From: Pseudolactococcus piscium
GTDB taxonomy: Bacteria; Bacillota; Bacilli; Lactobacillales; Streptococcaceae
Length of the DNA stretch: 64,000 bases
Direction of reading: 5' to 3'
Assembly: GCF_002441695.1 (NCBI RefSeq)
Contig: NZ_JXJW01000003.1
Coordinates: forward strand, 62,001 to 126,000
Shown: positions 37,438-44,930 of the stretch, piece by piece
How the letters are laid out: each line of letters opens with the position of its first letter
Numbering within the stretch: the first letter of the stretch is position 1
The notes under the pieces: generated by a model
What the model was told of the DNA's origin: nothing
Databases searched by the model: none
Seen by the model: only the letters and a program-made list of their open reading frames with translations
Position numbers and translations under genes: made by a program

Positions 37438-37787
37438 ATATTTACTGATATGCTTTTATAATGTTGATAATAATGGTTTAGTTTTAGGATAACGCACTTA
37501 ATGATTTCTGTTCGATTCAGGCTTTGTTAGTTATAATTAATCAAGTCATGGCGAGCCGTGGGTCTTGTTTTGGAGCAAAACTGACAATGAAAACGTGTTA
37601 TATTATTATGACATAAAGAAAAGGCAGCTTCTGAGCGATCGGGTTTTGTTTTTTATATCATTTTGATGCGATCTTATGATGAATAGGAGAATAATATGTG
37701 GTATTGCTGACAGCAAAGAATGACTAATTAATACTACAAATGGGTATGCTAATACTCAATACAAACATGCGTTTAAAAAGGAGAAAT
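37438..37787 (+). other. Spacer after lysin 2 with scar of a third unit
   Basis: 350 bases with no complete gene. It begins like the region after lysin 1, then has about 90 unrelated bases, then promoter-hairpin copy 2. At 37684-37710 an AGGAG and ATG start a frame of only four codons (MWYC, stop), possibly the scar of a deleted third lysin. Confidence 0.5.
37581..37654 (+). ncRNA. Promoter-hairpin element, copy 2
   Basis: CTGACA, 17 bases, TATTAT, then a hairpin with AAGAAAA/TTTTGTT outer stem and CTGA-GCGA-TCGG inner stem, followed by T. Compared with copy 1 the inner stem keeps pairing (A-U, G-C, U-G, C-G) although its sequence changed. Confidence 0.6.
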
Positions 37788-38117
37788 ATGGAATATAAAC
37801 TAATTGGCATTTCTTGCCTGATTTTAATTATTTTGGGCTTGACGTGGCTTAAGGAAGGCGAGAAAATGAACCCACCGCTAAAGAAAAGGGTCGTAATTGA
37901 TAGTGTCACAATCGGTATTTTTTGGGCCGTGTTTGAATTTCTGGATAAGTCAGGATCAACGACATACAAAAATGAAATAGTATTTGTGATTAATACCTCG
38001 CTATTTTTCTTTTTTGCCAGAATGATTCAGTTGATTTGCCAAGTAAATCCGATGATTCAAGAGCTAATACAATACCTAAAATCAAAAGGTGTTGATATGG
38101 AGGATAAAGAAAAATGA
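37788..38117 (+). CDS. Small holin-like membrane protein
   Basis: 109-aa protein with three predicted membrane helices (about residues 4-20, 36-52 and 64-85) and a charged C-terminal tail (KSKGVDMEDKEK). Position just before a lysozyme, four-base overlap (ATGA) and size fit a phage holin, but no specific holin family was recognised. ATG 37788 was chosen because AAAGGAG precedes it; an upstream in-frame start adds 16 residues without a ribosome site. Confidence 0.68.
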   Translation: MEYKLIGISCLILIILGLTWLKEGEKMNPPLKKRVVIDSVTIGIFWAVFEFLDKSGSTTYKNEIVFVINTSLFFFFARMIQLICQVNPMIQELIQYLKSKGVDMEDKEK

Positions 38118-39217
38118 GGAAATTAAAAAAATCAGTAGCAGTCTTAGCGGTCGCGCTAGGGCTTTTTGCTAGCATATCACCAGCGTTTGCAGCGGTGGGT
38201 GACCAAGGTGTAGACTGGGCAGTTTACCAAGGTGGACAAGGCCAATTTGGCTATGCACATGATAAGTTTTCCATCTCGCAGATTGGTGGCTATAATGGCT
38301 CAGGTATCTACTGGCAATCAACGTATGCATCACAGGTGCAGTCATCAATTGCACAAGGAAAACGTGCACACACATACATCTGGTGGCAAAATGTAGCAGA
38401 CTACAGTACAGCCAAGTATGTACTCGATACGATGCTTGCTCAAGTTCAGACGCCTAAAGGCTCTATTGTAGCTTTAGATGCTGAGTCAGGCTACCAAAAC
38501 ACAGATGTCACATTATGGTCTCTACAGTACATAAAAGACCGTGGCTACACACCTCTTTTGTATGGCTATAAGAGCTATCTTGTAGATAACTTCGACCTAA
38601 CTAGAATATCAAACCAGTTTGGCTTGTGGATGGCCCAATATCCAGATTACAATGTCACGCCTATTCCGAACTACACCTATTTTCCATCGTGGGACAATAT
38701 TCAAGTGTTCCAATTCACGTCAACCTATTTGGCTGGAGGTCTAGATGGTAATATCGACTTATCAGGTGTGACGGATAATGGCTATATCGGAGGTAATCCC
38801 GAAAAGCCCAAAACAGAAACGCCAGCAATTGAAGCAGGTAAAGAAGCTGACCAAGTAAAGGGCAACGCTAAAGAAGTGGGCATGACGGTCAAAGTCAACT
38901 TTAGCTCTAGTGTCTATGCGACTGGCGAGACTATTCCTGATTGGGTTAAGGGGACTTCTTACAAAATCATCGAGAAGTCAGGCGATAAGGTGCTGCTTGA
39001 CGGTATCATGAGCTGGATCAGCGTATATGATGTTGAGACATTAGATGCATCTACTAGTGCACCAGTTGTGAATACTGGTCAAACTCACGTTGTACAATAC
39101 GGCGAAAACTTAAGCGGGATTGCAGCACAATTTGGCACGACGGTAGAACGTCTTGTATCAGCGAATGGAATTACTAATCCTGACTTTATTCAAGTTGGTC
39201 AAGTGTTGAAATTTTGA
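38114..39217 (+). CDS. Lysin 3: secreted GH25 lysozyme with SH3-like and LysM domains
   Basis: 367-aa endolysin. A signal peptide at residues 1-26 (hydrophobic core then SPAFAA). GH25 muramidase domain at about 28-210, with the GVDW Asp and IVALDAESG acidic pair. A linker rich in Lys/Glu/Pro, an SH3-like region near 250-305, and one LysM at 325-367 (HVVQYGENLSGIAAQFGTTV). Exported lysins of this kind occur in phages of lactic acid bacteria and work with a membrane-depolarising holin. It overlaps the holin-like gene. Confidence 0.9.
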   Translation: MRKLKKSVAVLAVALGLFASISPAFAAVGDQGVDWAVYQGGQGQFGYAHDKFSISQIGGYNGSGIYWQSTYASQVQSSIAQGKRAHTYIWWQNVADYSTAKYVLDTMLAQVQTPKGSIVALDAESGYQNTDVTLWSLQYIKDRGYTPLLYGYKSYLVDNFDLTRISNQFGLWMAQYPDYNVTPIPNYTYFPSWDNIQVFQFTSTYLAGGLDGNIDLSGVTDNGYIGGNPEKPKTETPAIEAGKEADQVKGNAKEVGMTVKVNFSSSVYATGETIPDWVKGTSYKIIEKSGDKVLLDGIMSWISVYDVETLDASTSAPVVNTGQTHVVQYGENLSGIAAQFGTTVERLVSANGITNPDFIQVGQVLKF

Positions 39218-39364
39218 TAATGTAGTAAATCCCTTCATGATTTTATGATCGTGGCGGGCGTTTTTAAAAAATACAAGAAATGTAGTCTACTTATTGAATG
39301 TAAAGAACTTTATTAAATGCTCTTTTTGTCAATTAGTATATATTGAAATACAGTTGGTTATGTT

Positions 39365-39432
39365 TCTCGACTCCACTAATCCTATCTATAACGTCTTATA
39401 AGTTGCTAAAATCTCAATATTTAGGGCTTTTT
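39365..39432 (+). repeat. Right attachment-like repeat (degenerate ssrA end)
   Basis: CTCGACTCC, then CTATCTATAACGTCTTATAAG, GTTGCTAAAA and TTTAGGGCTTTTT match the left repeat with substitutions and a small gap. The tRNA-like end is no longer functional. The bases 39218-39364 before it hold no gene. Confidence 0.78.
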
Positions 39433-39526
39433 ACAATATCTTCATATCGTTTTTGGCTCCTGTGAGACCTAAGAATAAAAGGATAGGACACAAAAAAGGA
39501 CACAATATTGTGCCCTTTAAAAAAAC

Positions 39527-39605
39527 AACGTAATAGAAAGTTTCTCTGCAACACGATTGATGACAAACTATGGTTAACCTTAGTGTAAGATTCGAAGATA
39601 TAAAA
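39527..39605 (-). pseudogene. int: Tyrosine integrase C-terminal stub (second)
   Basis: Minus-strand frames give YTKVN and, after a frameshift, FVINRVAEKLSITLFF then stop, aligning with the end of the first stub (YTHIT, then IDDIGEKFSKYVNF). Between it and the attachment repeat lies the same GGACACAAAAAAGGACACAA segment as beside stub one. It suggests a second element integrated in tandem and then lost. Confidence 0.6.
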
Positions 39606-39707
39606 ATCATATTTGTGATGGGACTTAATAATAGAAGGCATCAAATGATTCATTACAAAAATAGAGATGTCCAAAGTCATAACTTATCGCAAATTTAGTC
39701 CGCTACT

Positions 39708-40361
39708 TTATTTAATTTGAATTTTAGAGATAATTTGTGCAGCTTGACTATCAAACGAAATAGGGATTGGGAGTGTTTTGACACTATCGAGTAATTTTTT
39801 AGATTCCTCTTTAACCCAAGTAGGATCTGTGAGATATCTTTCATCTTGATAATGATTAGGGTCTCTATAAAAGTTGATAGTCCCATCATGATTAGAACTG
39901 TAAGTAATATTTGTTGTTCCAGCCATTGTATTATTAGAACTAAATGTCAAAGTAACAGTGTCCTGTGGCACGACTACAGAACCTTCATAAGGAAATACCT
40001 GATGATTTGCACCGTGTTTAGTCACGCTAATCGTAACTGGTTGATAATTGTATTTATAATAATCAATAATTGTCTCGGTTACACGTGCATACTCGACTTG
40101 TTCATCGCTATAACCGGATAAAGGTGAAGCCGTTTTTTGTTCCTCTGTTTTGCTAATCTCTTCTGTTTTACTAGTTTCTTCTGACTTACCAGTTTCCACT
40201 TTAGAGGAACTTAGGTTCTCAGAATTAGATGGGATAGATTTACGCGCTATTTTTGATGATGAACTAGAAACACTTTTCTTTTTGTTCTGATTTGCATTTG
40301 AGCAGGCACTGAGAAGTGCAATGCTTAAAACTGCGACAGATACGCTTAAAATTTTTTTCAT
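39708..40361 (-). CDS. Secreted lipoprotein of unknown function
   Basis: 217-aa lipoprotein: signal peptide with lipobox LSAC (C20), a low-complexity linker of Ser/Lys/Glu/Thr (about residues 25-78), then a compact domain with VEYARVTETIIDYYKY and a C-terminal TWVKEESKKLLDSVKTLPIP. The linker and attachment to the outer membrane face are clear; the domain was not assigned to a family with confidence. The gene lies just beyond the second integrase stub and may be host or element derived. Confidence 0.8.
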   Translation of the reverse strand: MKKILSVSVAVLSIALLSACSNANQNKKKSVSSSSSKIARKSIPSNSENLSSSKVETGKSEETSKTEEISKTEEQKTASPLSGYSDEQVEYARVTETIIDYYKYNYQPVTISVTKHGANHQVFPYEGSVVVPQDTVTLTFSSNNTMAGTTNITYSSNHDGTINFYRDPNHYQDERYLTDPTWVKEESKKLLDSVKTLPIPISFDSQAAQIISKIQIK

Positions 40362-40591
40362 GTGGACCCTCCGATGACTTTATTATATCAAATTTAGCAG
40401 ATATTTTCTGTAAGTAACGTATCGTGTGCTTATGATTTAAGCAAGTCGTTGCAATGACAGATTAGAGAAAATGGTCGCTAATAATCCGATGATGACGATG
40501 TATTGAAAAGAATCGGATAAAAAGCTAGAATTTGGATTGGGAATCAGACTATAAAAACACCTCATATCATAACAGCTGTTTGTTTTTGTGG

Positions 40592-40651
40592 TATAATTAA
40601 ATTGTCGTTAAGTTTAATTATAAATCTTCGTATGATGTAGAAGATTTTTTT
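40592..40651 (+). promoter_or_regulatory. Promoter and 5'-UTR attenuator of lipoprotein gene
   Basis: Extended -10 TGGTATAAT (about 40589-40597), then at 40622-40651 a terminator hairpin AAATCTTC/GAAGATTT with six T, immediately before AGGAG and ATG 40662. Transcription would stop before the gene unless the hairpin is bypassed. Confidence 0.65.
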
Positions 40652-40661
40652 AGGAGTATTT

Positions 40662-41282
40662 ATGAAAAAAATAGTAATGGTGTTTGGTTTGCTTTTAGTG
40701 TTATCCGGTTGTACAGCAAATCCTAAGGACAAGGTAGAAAAATCGAAAAGTCCTCAAAAGACCGAGAAGGTGCAATCATCCAAAAAGAAAGACCCTGTAA
40801 AAACTCCAGAGTCCTCTGCTCCCAAAAAGGTCGAATTGGTTGAAAAAAATTTTGAAATTGATGGGAATAAGTATAAAATAAATACGTTAAAGGCATGGCA
40901 GGATATGACACTTGAGGAGGGGGTTTCTTTGTGTGTTGGGAGCGAGGATGAATCAGAGAACCTGATGGTTTTTGGCGTAAAGAAAATAAATCTGGAAAAT
41001 TTTTCTGTTTTTAAAAACTTAGTTAGCAGTGAGTTTATGTCTTCAGATGACATCACTGTTAAAACAGAGGAAATTGAAAAGAACCCTTTTCAAACGACAC
41101 GTTATCAAGGCGAAACATACATCGTACCACTTGTTTCTGAAGGTGTCAAAGTTAGTTCTAGATACTATTTCTTAGAAACAGAAACGGATTATGTAGTTGT
41201 TGTCAGTATGGCATTACCATCATTTTTTGAGAAAAATAGCGATATGATGACCAGTATACTAAATTCGTTTGAAGCGACCTGA
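40662..41282 (+). CDS. Secreted lipoprotein of unknown function
   Basis: 206-aa lipoprotein with lipobox LSGC (C17), a Lys/Ser/Pro-rich linker to about residue 63, then a domain with FEIDGNKYKINTLKAWQ, FGVKKINLENFSVF and a C-terminal YYFLETETDYVVVVSMALPS resembling streptococcal surface lipoproteins of unknown role. TAGGAG lies 7 bases before ATG. Divergent from the neighbouring lipoprotein gene and differing from it in sequence. Confidence 0.82.
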   Translation: MKKIVMVFGLLLVLSGCTANPKDKVEKSKSPQKTEKVQSSKKKDPVKTPESSAPKKVELVEKNFEIDGNKYKINTLKAWQDMTLEEGVSLCVGSEDESENLMVFGVKKINLENFSVFKNLVSSEFMSSDDITVKTEEIEKNPFQTTRYQGETYIVPLVSEGVKVSSRYYFLETETDYVVVVSMALPSFFEKNSDMMTSILNSFEAT

Positions 41283-41412
41283 TGATAGGAGATTATCTGC
41301 TTATTACCTTGATTTAGCGGGAGAATACGGTATAAAAACAGGGGCTATTTTTGCTCTACTATTGAAAAATGATAGTGATTTATTTTGACTGATGTTGAGA
41401 AGAAAACGTATA

Positions 41413-41456
41413 AAAATATAGCGTGATTGAATTTAAATCAAGCTATATTTTTTTTA
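41413..41456 (+). terminator. Terminator after lipoprotein gene
   Basis: AAATATAGCGTGATT pairs with AAATCAAGCTATATT around GAATTT, then eight T. It is 130 bases after the stop; nothing else was seen between. Confidence 0.8.
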
Positions 41457-41536
41457 TATAATCACTGTAAATTTCGGCTAGAGTGAGATCTGATGATATG
41501 AGTGTCCGGTAATGAAGGTTATCCTAATGACTTAAG

Positions 41537-41855
41537 TCAATCAAGTCCAAGTCCTGATAAGAGTGCATCAAGGCCTAAATCAAAACTTTCGGCCACATCT
41601 ACTGTCTTGATATTAAATAAATCTGCTATATATAAAAAAGCGAATCCATGTAAATAACTTCTTAACACTCTGATTATTTTTATTTCTTTTTCAATTGTAA
41701 ACTTGTAAACTTTTAGAACAGATTGGATAATGAGGACGATCGCTTCTTTTGCCTTTGAAATGTCTTGAGAGTTCTTTAAGTATGGATTTTCAATTGCGTG
41801 ATAGAGTACAGGATATGATCTGGATTTAGAAAAAAATAGGATTTTTGAAGGTGCT
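41537..41855 (-). pseudogene. TetR-family regulator, C-terminal remnant (WHG domain)
   Basis: The minus-strand frame reads SKSRSYPVLYHAIENPYLKN, later YLHGFAFLYIADLFN and ends SFDLGLDALLSGLGLD then stop. This is the C-terminal ligand domain of TetR regulators with the WHG motif. An in-frame TAA at 41856-41858 lies upstream and no helix-turn-helix part was found. A dead regulator; the rest of 41283-42149 holds only terminators. Confidence 0.72.
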
Positions 41856-41956
41856 TACGATGATATTAGGTGATAGCGCGACATATATCAGTCACGATCG
41901 TTTATGTCGTCTACTAGTTATACGTCATAAAATAATGACAGATAGTTTGACAATAA

Positions 41957-41996
41957 AAAAACCCGGATGAATTTGAAATTAAACTCAGTCGGGTTT
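41957..41996 (-). terminator. Terminator downstream of nuclease gene
   Basis: AAAACCCG/CGGGTTTT pairs; read on the minus strand the T-tract is TTTTTTATTG. It is about 150 bases past the nuclease stop. Confidence 0.6.
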
Positions 41997-42149
41997 TCTG
42001 TATTAAATGATGAGACTTGTCACACTGCCTATCTTTTGACTTTTGAATCGGCACCATATATTCAATATGGCCTAGCGCTTTAAAAGCAGTTACATTTTAA
42101 AAAGTAAGTGTAAAAAATAAAATTAAGTGGATAGCATAGCTACAAGCCA

Positions 42150-43271
42150 TTAAGGCCTTGCATATTGATTACCGTGAGGTGCACGAGAGGCGCCAGAAGC
42201 ATCAGCTTCTGATTGGCTAACATACCGATAGTTAGCTGGAATAGTTACTTGACTGTAGTATTTATTCGTATTTGATATAAAGACCATACCAGGAGCAGCG
42301 AGAGACCATTTCCCATTCACTGTATAAGCTGTATCAGGAACAGCAGCTGGTGCAACTGGTTCGGGCGCAGGTGCAGGCGTAGGTTGTGGCGTAGGATCAG
42401 GTTGGGCATTTGCCTGGCTAGGAGCTTCAGGGGCTGTTACTGCTGCAACTGAACTAGTAGCTTGATAGTCGATACTTAATCCTTCAGCGCTATTAATCAC
42501 AACAATCTCAGTATCCAGTTTACCATCAGATGACTTGATATCAACGACAGATCCACGAGGTACCGTTTCGCTTTCTTGATATATTGGCGTCGTTTGATAG
42601 CTGACAGTTGCCTTTGTTTTTTTATGAGAACGCCAATACTTCTCTACAAGTGCTTCAGCATATCTCATGCCACCATCTTGATTTGCGCCAACATTTTGAG
42701 TTCTTGTACCAGTCGTAAAATTATAGTTTGAGGTGTAAGCTGCTTTGCCAAGCAAGCTATCGGCGATGGAATGACTGCGATTGAACTGGTAACCATGATA
42801 GGTTTTACCAGTTAATGAAAATCTAATCGCAACTTTTGGGTTTACAGCCGGCCAATTTGGAGGATCCAAAGGTTTTCCTTGACGCGCACCTTTTGAAGCT
42901 TGATACTGCTCATAAGTTAAAATGGCGCGTGCGCTACTAGATCGGCCCTTAGCATCAGCTGAAAACTTGCTTTCTCCTGTCTTTAATGTCTCAAAGTCAG
43001 ATAATTGAGCAGGACCATTTTCCCAATAATAGTTCTCAGTTGGGCCGGGTGACTTCTCTGTTGTATAGGTTATCAGCTTTGGTAGTATCTCTTCCTTAGC
43101 GACAATTTGAACGACAGTTGCAGGCTTACTAGGTTTAGATTTAGTCTTGGCACCAGCGTGCTCTGATGAGAGGGCGAATGATACAAGTATGATAGACATC
43201 ATACCTAGTAATTGCCATTTTCTATGAGCTGGTTTAGGTGTAATTACTTCTCGTTTTAAGGTTTTTAACAT
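42150..43271 (-). CDS. Secreted DNA/RNA non-specific endonuclease (DNA-entry nuclease type)
   Basis: 373-aa exported nuclease. Membrane anchor or signal helix at about residues 20-36 (LLGMMSIILVSFALSS). Nuclease domain of the EndA/Endonuclea_NS_2 type with a FNRSHSIADSLLG block carrying the likely catalytic His, and NVGANQDGGMRYAE. A Pro/Ala-rich stretch (PDPTPQPTPAPAPEP) precedes a C-terminal tail with YTVNGKWSL. Start 43271 was chosen because GAGGAG lies 7 bases upstream. It could cut DNA for competence uptake, nutrition or escape from DNA nets; comFA/comFC are 10 kb away. Confidence 0.87.
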   Translation of the reverse strand: MLKTLKREVITPKPAHRKWQLLGMMSIILVSFALSSEHAGAKTKSKPSKPATVVQIVAKEEILPKLITYTTEKSPGPTENYYWENGPAQLSDFETLKTGESKFSADAKGRSSSARAILTYEQYQASKGARQGKPLDPPNWPAVNPKVAIRFSLTGKTYHGYQFNRSHSIADSLLGKAAYTSNYNFTTGTRTQNVGANQDGGMRYAEALVEKYWRSHKKTKATVSYQTTPIYQESETVPRGSVVDIKSSDGKLDTEIVVINSAEGLSIDYQATSSVAAVTAPEAPSQANAQPDPTPQPTPAPAPEPVAPAAVPDTAYTVNGKWSLAAPGMVFISNTNKYYSQVTIPANYRYVSQSEADASGASRAPHGNQYARP

Positions 43272-43457
43272 GTGTCGTCTCCTCAAGTTTAGGTGTTAGT
43301 ATCAGTTTTATATAGCAATCTATTATAACATTAATAATTAACTAATAGTTTAGACAAATAAAATTTTGATGTGACCCATAATCTATAAAATTTTGGATGA
43401 TGAAGCTTGATGCGCACCAACCTGTCTCTCTTTTTATATCTGACCCTTTATTAAACA

Positions 43458-43490
43458 TCAAAAAAGACCTCAATCAGGTTGAGATCTCTT
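43458..43490 (-). terminator. Terminator of small coiled-coil gene
   Basis: On the minus strand AGATCTCAA-CCTGA-TTGAGGTCT followed by TTTTT, overlapping the last codons of the gene. Confidence 0.65.
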
Positions 43491-43704
43491 TGTTTATCTT
43501 ATCCGAAAGCGTTTGAATTGCCTCTATTCTCAGTTGGACTTGAAACTGGTAGGTTTTGATGTCTTTTTGGATATCAAGTGCAACTAATTCAGCATAGGCT
43601 AATTCGATTTTAACGTCGTCTAGGTGTTTTTTGACGTCCTGGCTTTCAGAGACGAATTCTTTACCGATGGCATGCAGATCTTTGAAATAATTGATAAGTC
43701 CCAT
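43474..43704 (-). CDS. Small coiled-coil protein of unknown function
   Basis: 76-aa soluble protein, almost entirely helical with heptad-like spacing (VKKHLDDVKIELAYAELVAL, then IQKDIKTYQFQVQLRIEAIQ). AAGGAG lies 5 bases before ATG and a terminator ends it, so it looks real. It is downstream of hit on the same strand. No family recognised. A scaffold or envelope-associated role is only a guess from the shape. Confidence 0.7.
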   Translation of the reverse strand: MGLINYFKDLHAIGKEFVSESQDVKKHLDDVKIELAYAELVALDIQKDIKTYQFQVQLRIEAIQTLSDKINKEIST

Positions 43705-43745
43705 AGTATCTCCTTAATTTTTCGCGTGTTAACAAGAGGTTGGGT

Positions 43746-44141
43746 TTAAATTAAACTATCCTGGATAGCTTTCAGGTCTAACGTGTGTTCTGTAAAACTT
43801 GCTTTAAAGCCATCGTCCGAGCTATAGCGCGGAATCAAGTGGACATGGGCATGAAAGACCGTTTGACCGGCAATCGCTTCATTATTTTGTAGCATATTCA
43901 AACCACTTGCCCCTAATTTACGTGTGATGTTAGCTGCAATGCTAGGGAGTTTAGCAAATAAAGTCTTTGCTTGGTCCTCTGTCATGTCAAGTACGTTTCG
44001 TACGTGGTTTTTTGGAATCACTAAGGTATGTCCCTTGGTTGTTTGTGTGATGTCTAAAAATGCTAAGATATCATCGTCTTCATAAATTTTATAAGCAGGA
44101 ATCTCTCCGGCGATAATTTTGCAAAAAATGCAATCTGTCAT
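43746..44141 (-). CDS. hit: HIT-family nucleotide hydrolase
   Basis: 131-aa HinT-like protein with the histidine triad in VFHAHVHLIPRY (about residues 93-104) and the N-terminal CIFCKIIAGEIPAYKIYEDD. It hydrolyses nucleoside phosphoramidates such as AMP-lysine; the physiological role is unclear. In many Firmicutes hit is divergent from ecsAB. Here a GNAT gene lies between them. Confidence 0.95.
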   Translation of the reverse strand: MTDCIFCKIIAGEIPAYKIYEDDDILAFLDITQTTKGHTLVIPKNHVRNVLDMTEDQAKTLFAKLPSIAANITRKLGASGLNMLQNNEAIAGQTVFHAHVHLIPRYSSDDGFKASFTEHTLDLKAIQDSLI

Positions 44142-44265
44142 GATGTTACCACTCCCCTTCTTAATTATTGCTATAATACTAGTATAACATTTTATGACTG
44201 AGAAGTAGGTTGTCAGACGATACAGATAAACGACTATACTGAAGAAAGAATAGAAAAGGGATAAG

Positions 44266-44802
44266 ATGACAGAAATTAACTTATTAAGACCAAGTCTAGC
44301 ATTTGAAAAAGCAATATTGGCCTATAAATCTGAATTTGGTGAGTCGGATCAACTCATTAATGGGGCAAGAATGCTACACACTGCAGCAACGATTACAGAG
44401 TGGCTAACTAACTTATCCCTGTACGAAGATCAAGCAACCTTGCCTAACAAGAAGTATGTCTCTGGCTACCAATTTATCTTGGTTAGAACAGGTGACCATA
44501 AAATACTGGGCATGTCTCATTTGAGAACGGGATTAAATGATGCCTTGTTAAGTTTTGACGGTCATATCGGCTACTCAATCTGTCCATCTGAGAGAGGGAG
44601 AGGGTATGGTAAGTTGCTACTCGAAAAGACGTTAATTGAGGCAAAAAGAATTGGCATATCGCGTGTCTTAGTTACCTGCGATGAAACAAACATCGGCTCT
44701 GAACAAGTGATTATTAGCAACAATGGTCGACTAGAGAATCGCGTCTTTGATCCTGAACATCAAGTCTGGGTGAAACGATTTTGGATTGATAATGCAAGAT
44801 AG
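44266..44802 (+). CDS. GNAT-family N-acetyltransferase
   Basis: 178-aa acetyltransferase. The acetyl-CoA loop reads SERGRGYGKLLLEKTL (about residues 107-122) after the strand HIGYSICP; VLVTCDETN and the Asn/Gly pocket follow. Close in form to GNAT proteins annotated in lactic acid bacteria with unknown substrates. AAAAGGGA precedes ATG. It is monocistronic between hit and ecsA. Confidence 0.88.
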   Translation: MTEINLLRPSLAFEKAILAYKSEFGESDQLINGARMLHTAATITEWLTNLSLYEDQATLPNKKYVSGYQFILVRTGDHKILGMSHLRTGLNDALLSFDGHIGYSICPSERGRGYGKLLLEKTLIEAKRIGISRVLVTCDETNIGSEQVIISNNGRLENRVFDPEHQVWVKRFWIDNAR

Positions 44803-44930
44803 TTGTCGTGCAGTATTAGGTTAGTCACAGATATTCAACAGGTAAGGTAACCTCCAAATTTAGTTGGCGCATGAAAAAATGGTATAATTAGGCTATTAGC
44901 TACAGGATATGCGATTGGAAAAGAGATGAG

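Larger units (their letters stand above)
33580..39432 (+). mobile_element. Reduced prophage remnant integrated at ssrA
   Basis: About 5.85 kb between attachment-like repeats. Contents: integrase stub, immA-like gene, repressor (minus strand), then on the plus strand an ArpU-like regulator, two lysins with duplicated flanks, a holin-like gene and a secreted GH25 lysozyme. No replication, packaging, head or tail genes remain, so it cannot be an active phage. The lysis region is intact at the reading-frame level. Confidence 0.88.

Noticed and set aside
39414-39680. Minus-strand frame of 88 codons over the second attachment repeat
   Set aside because: The frame arises from the decayed integrase and attachment sequence; only the short YTKVN part is real ancestry, in a broken frame.
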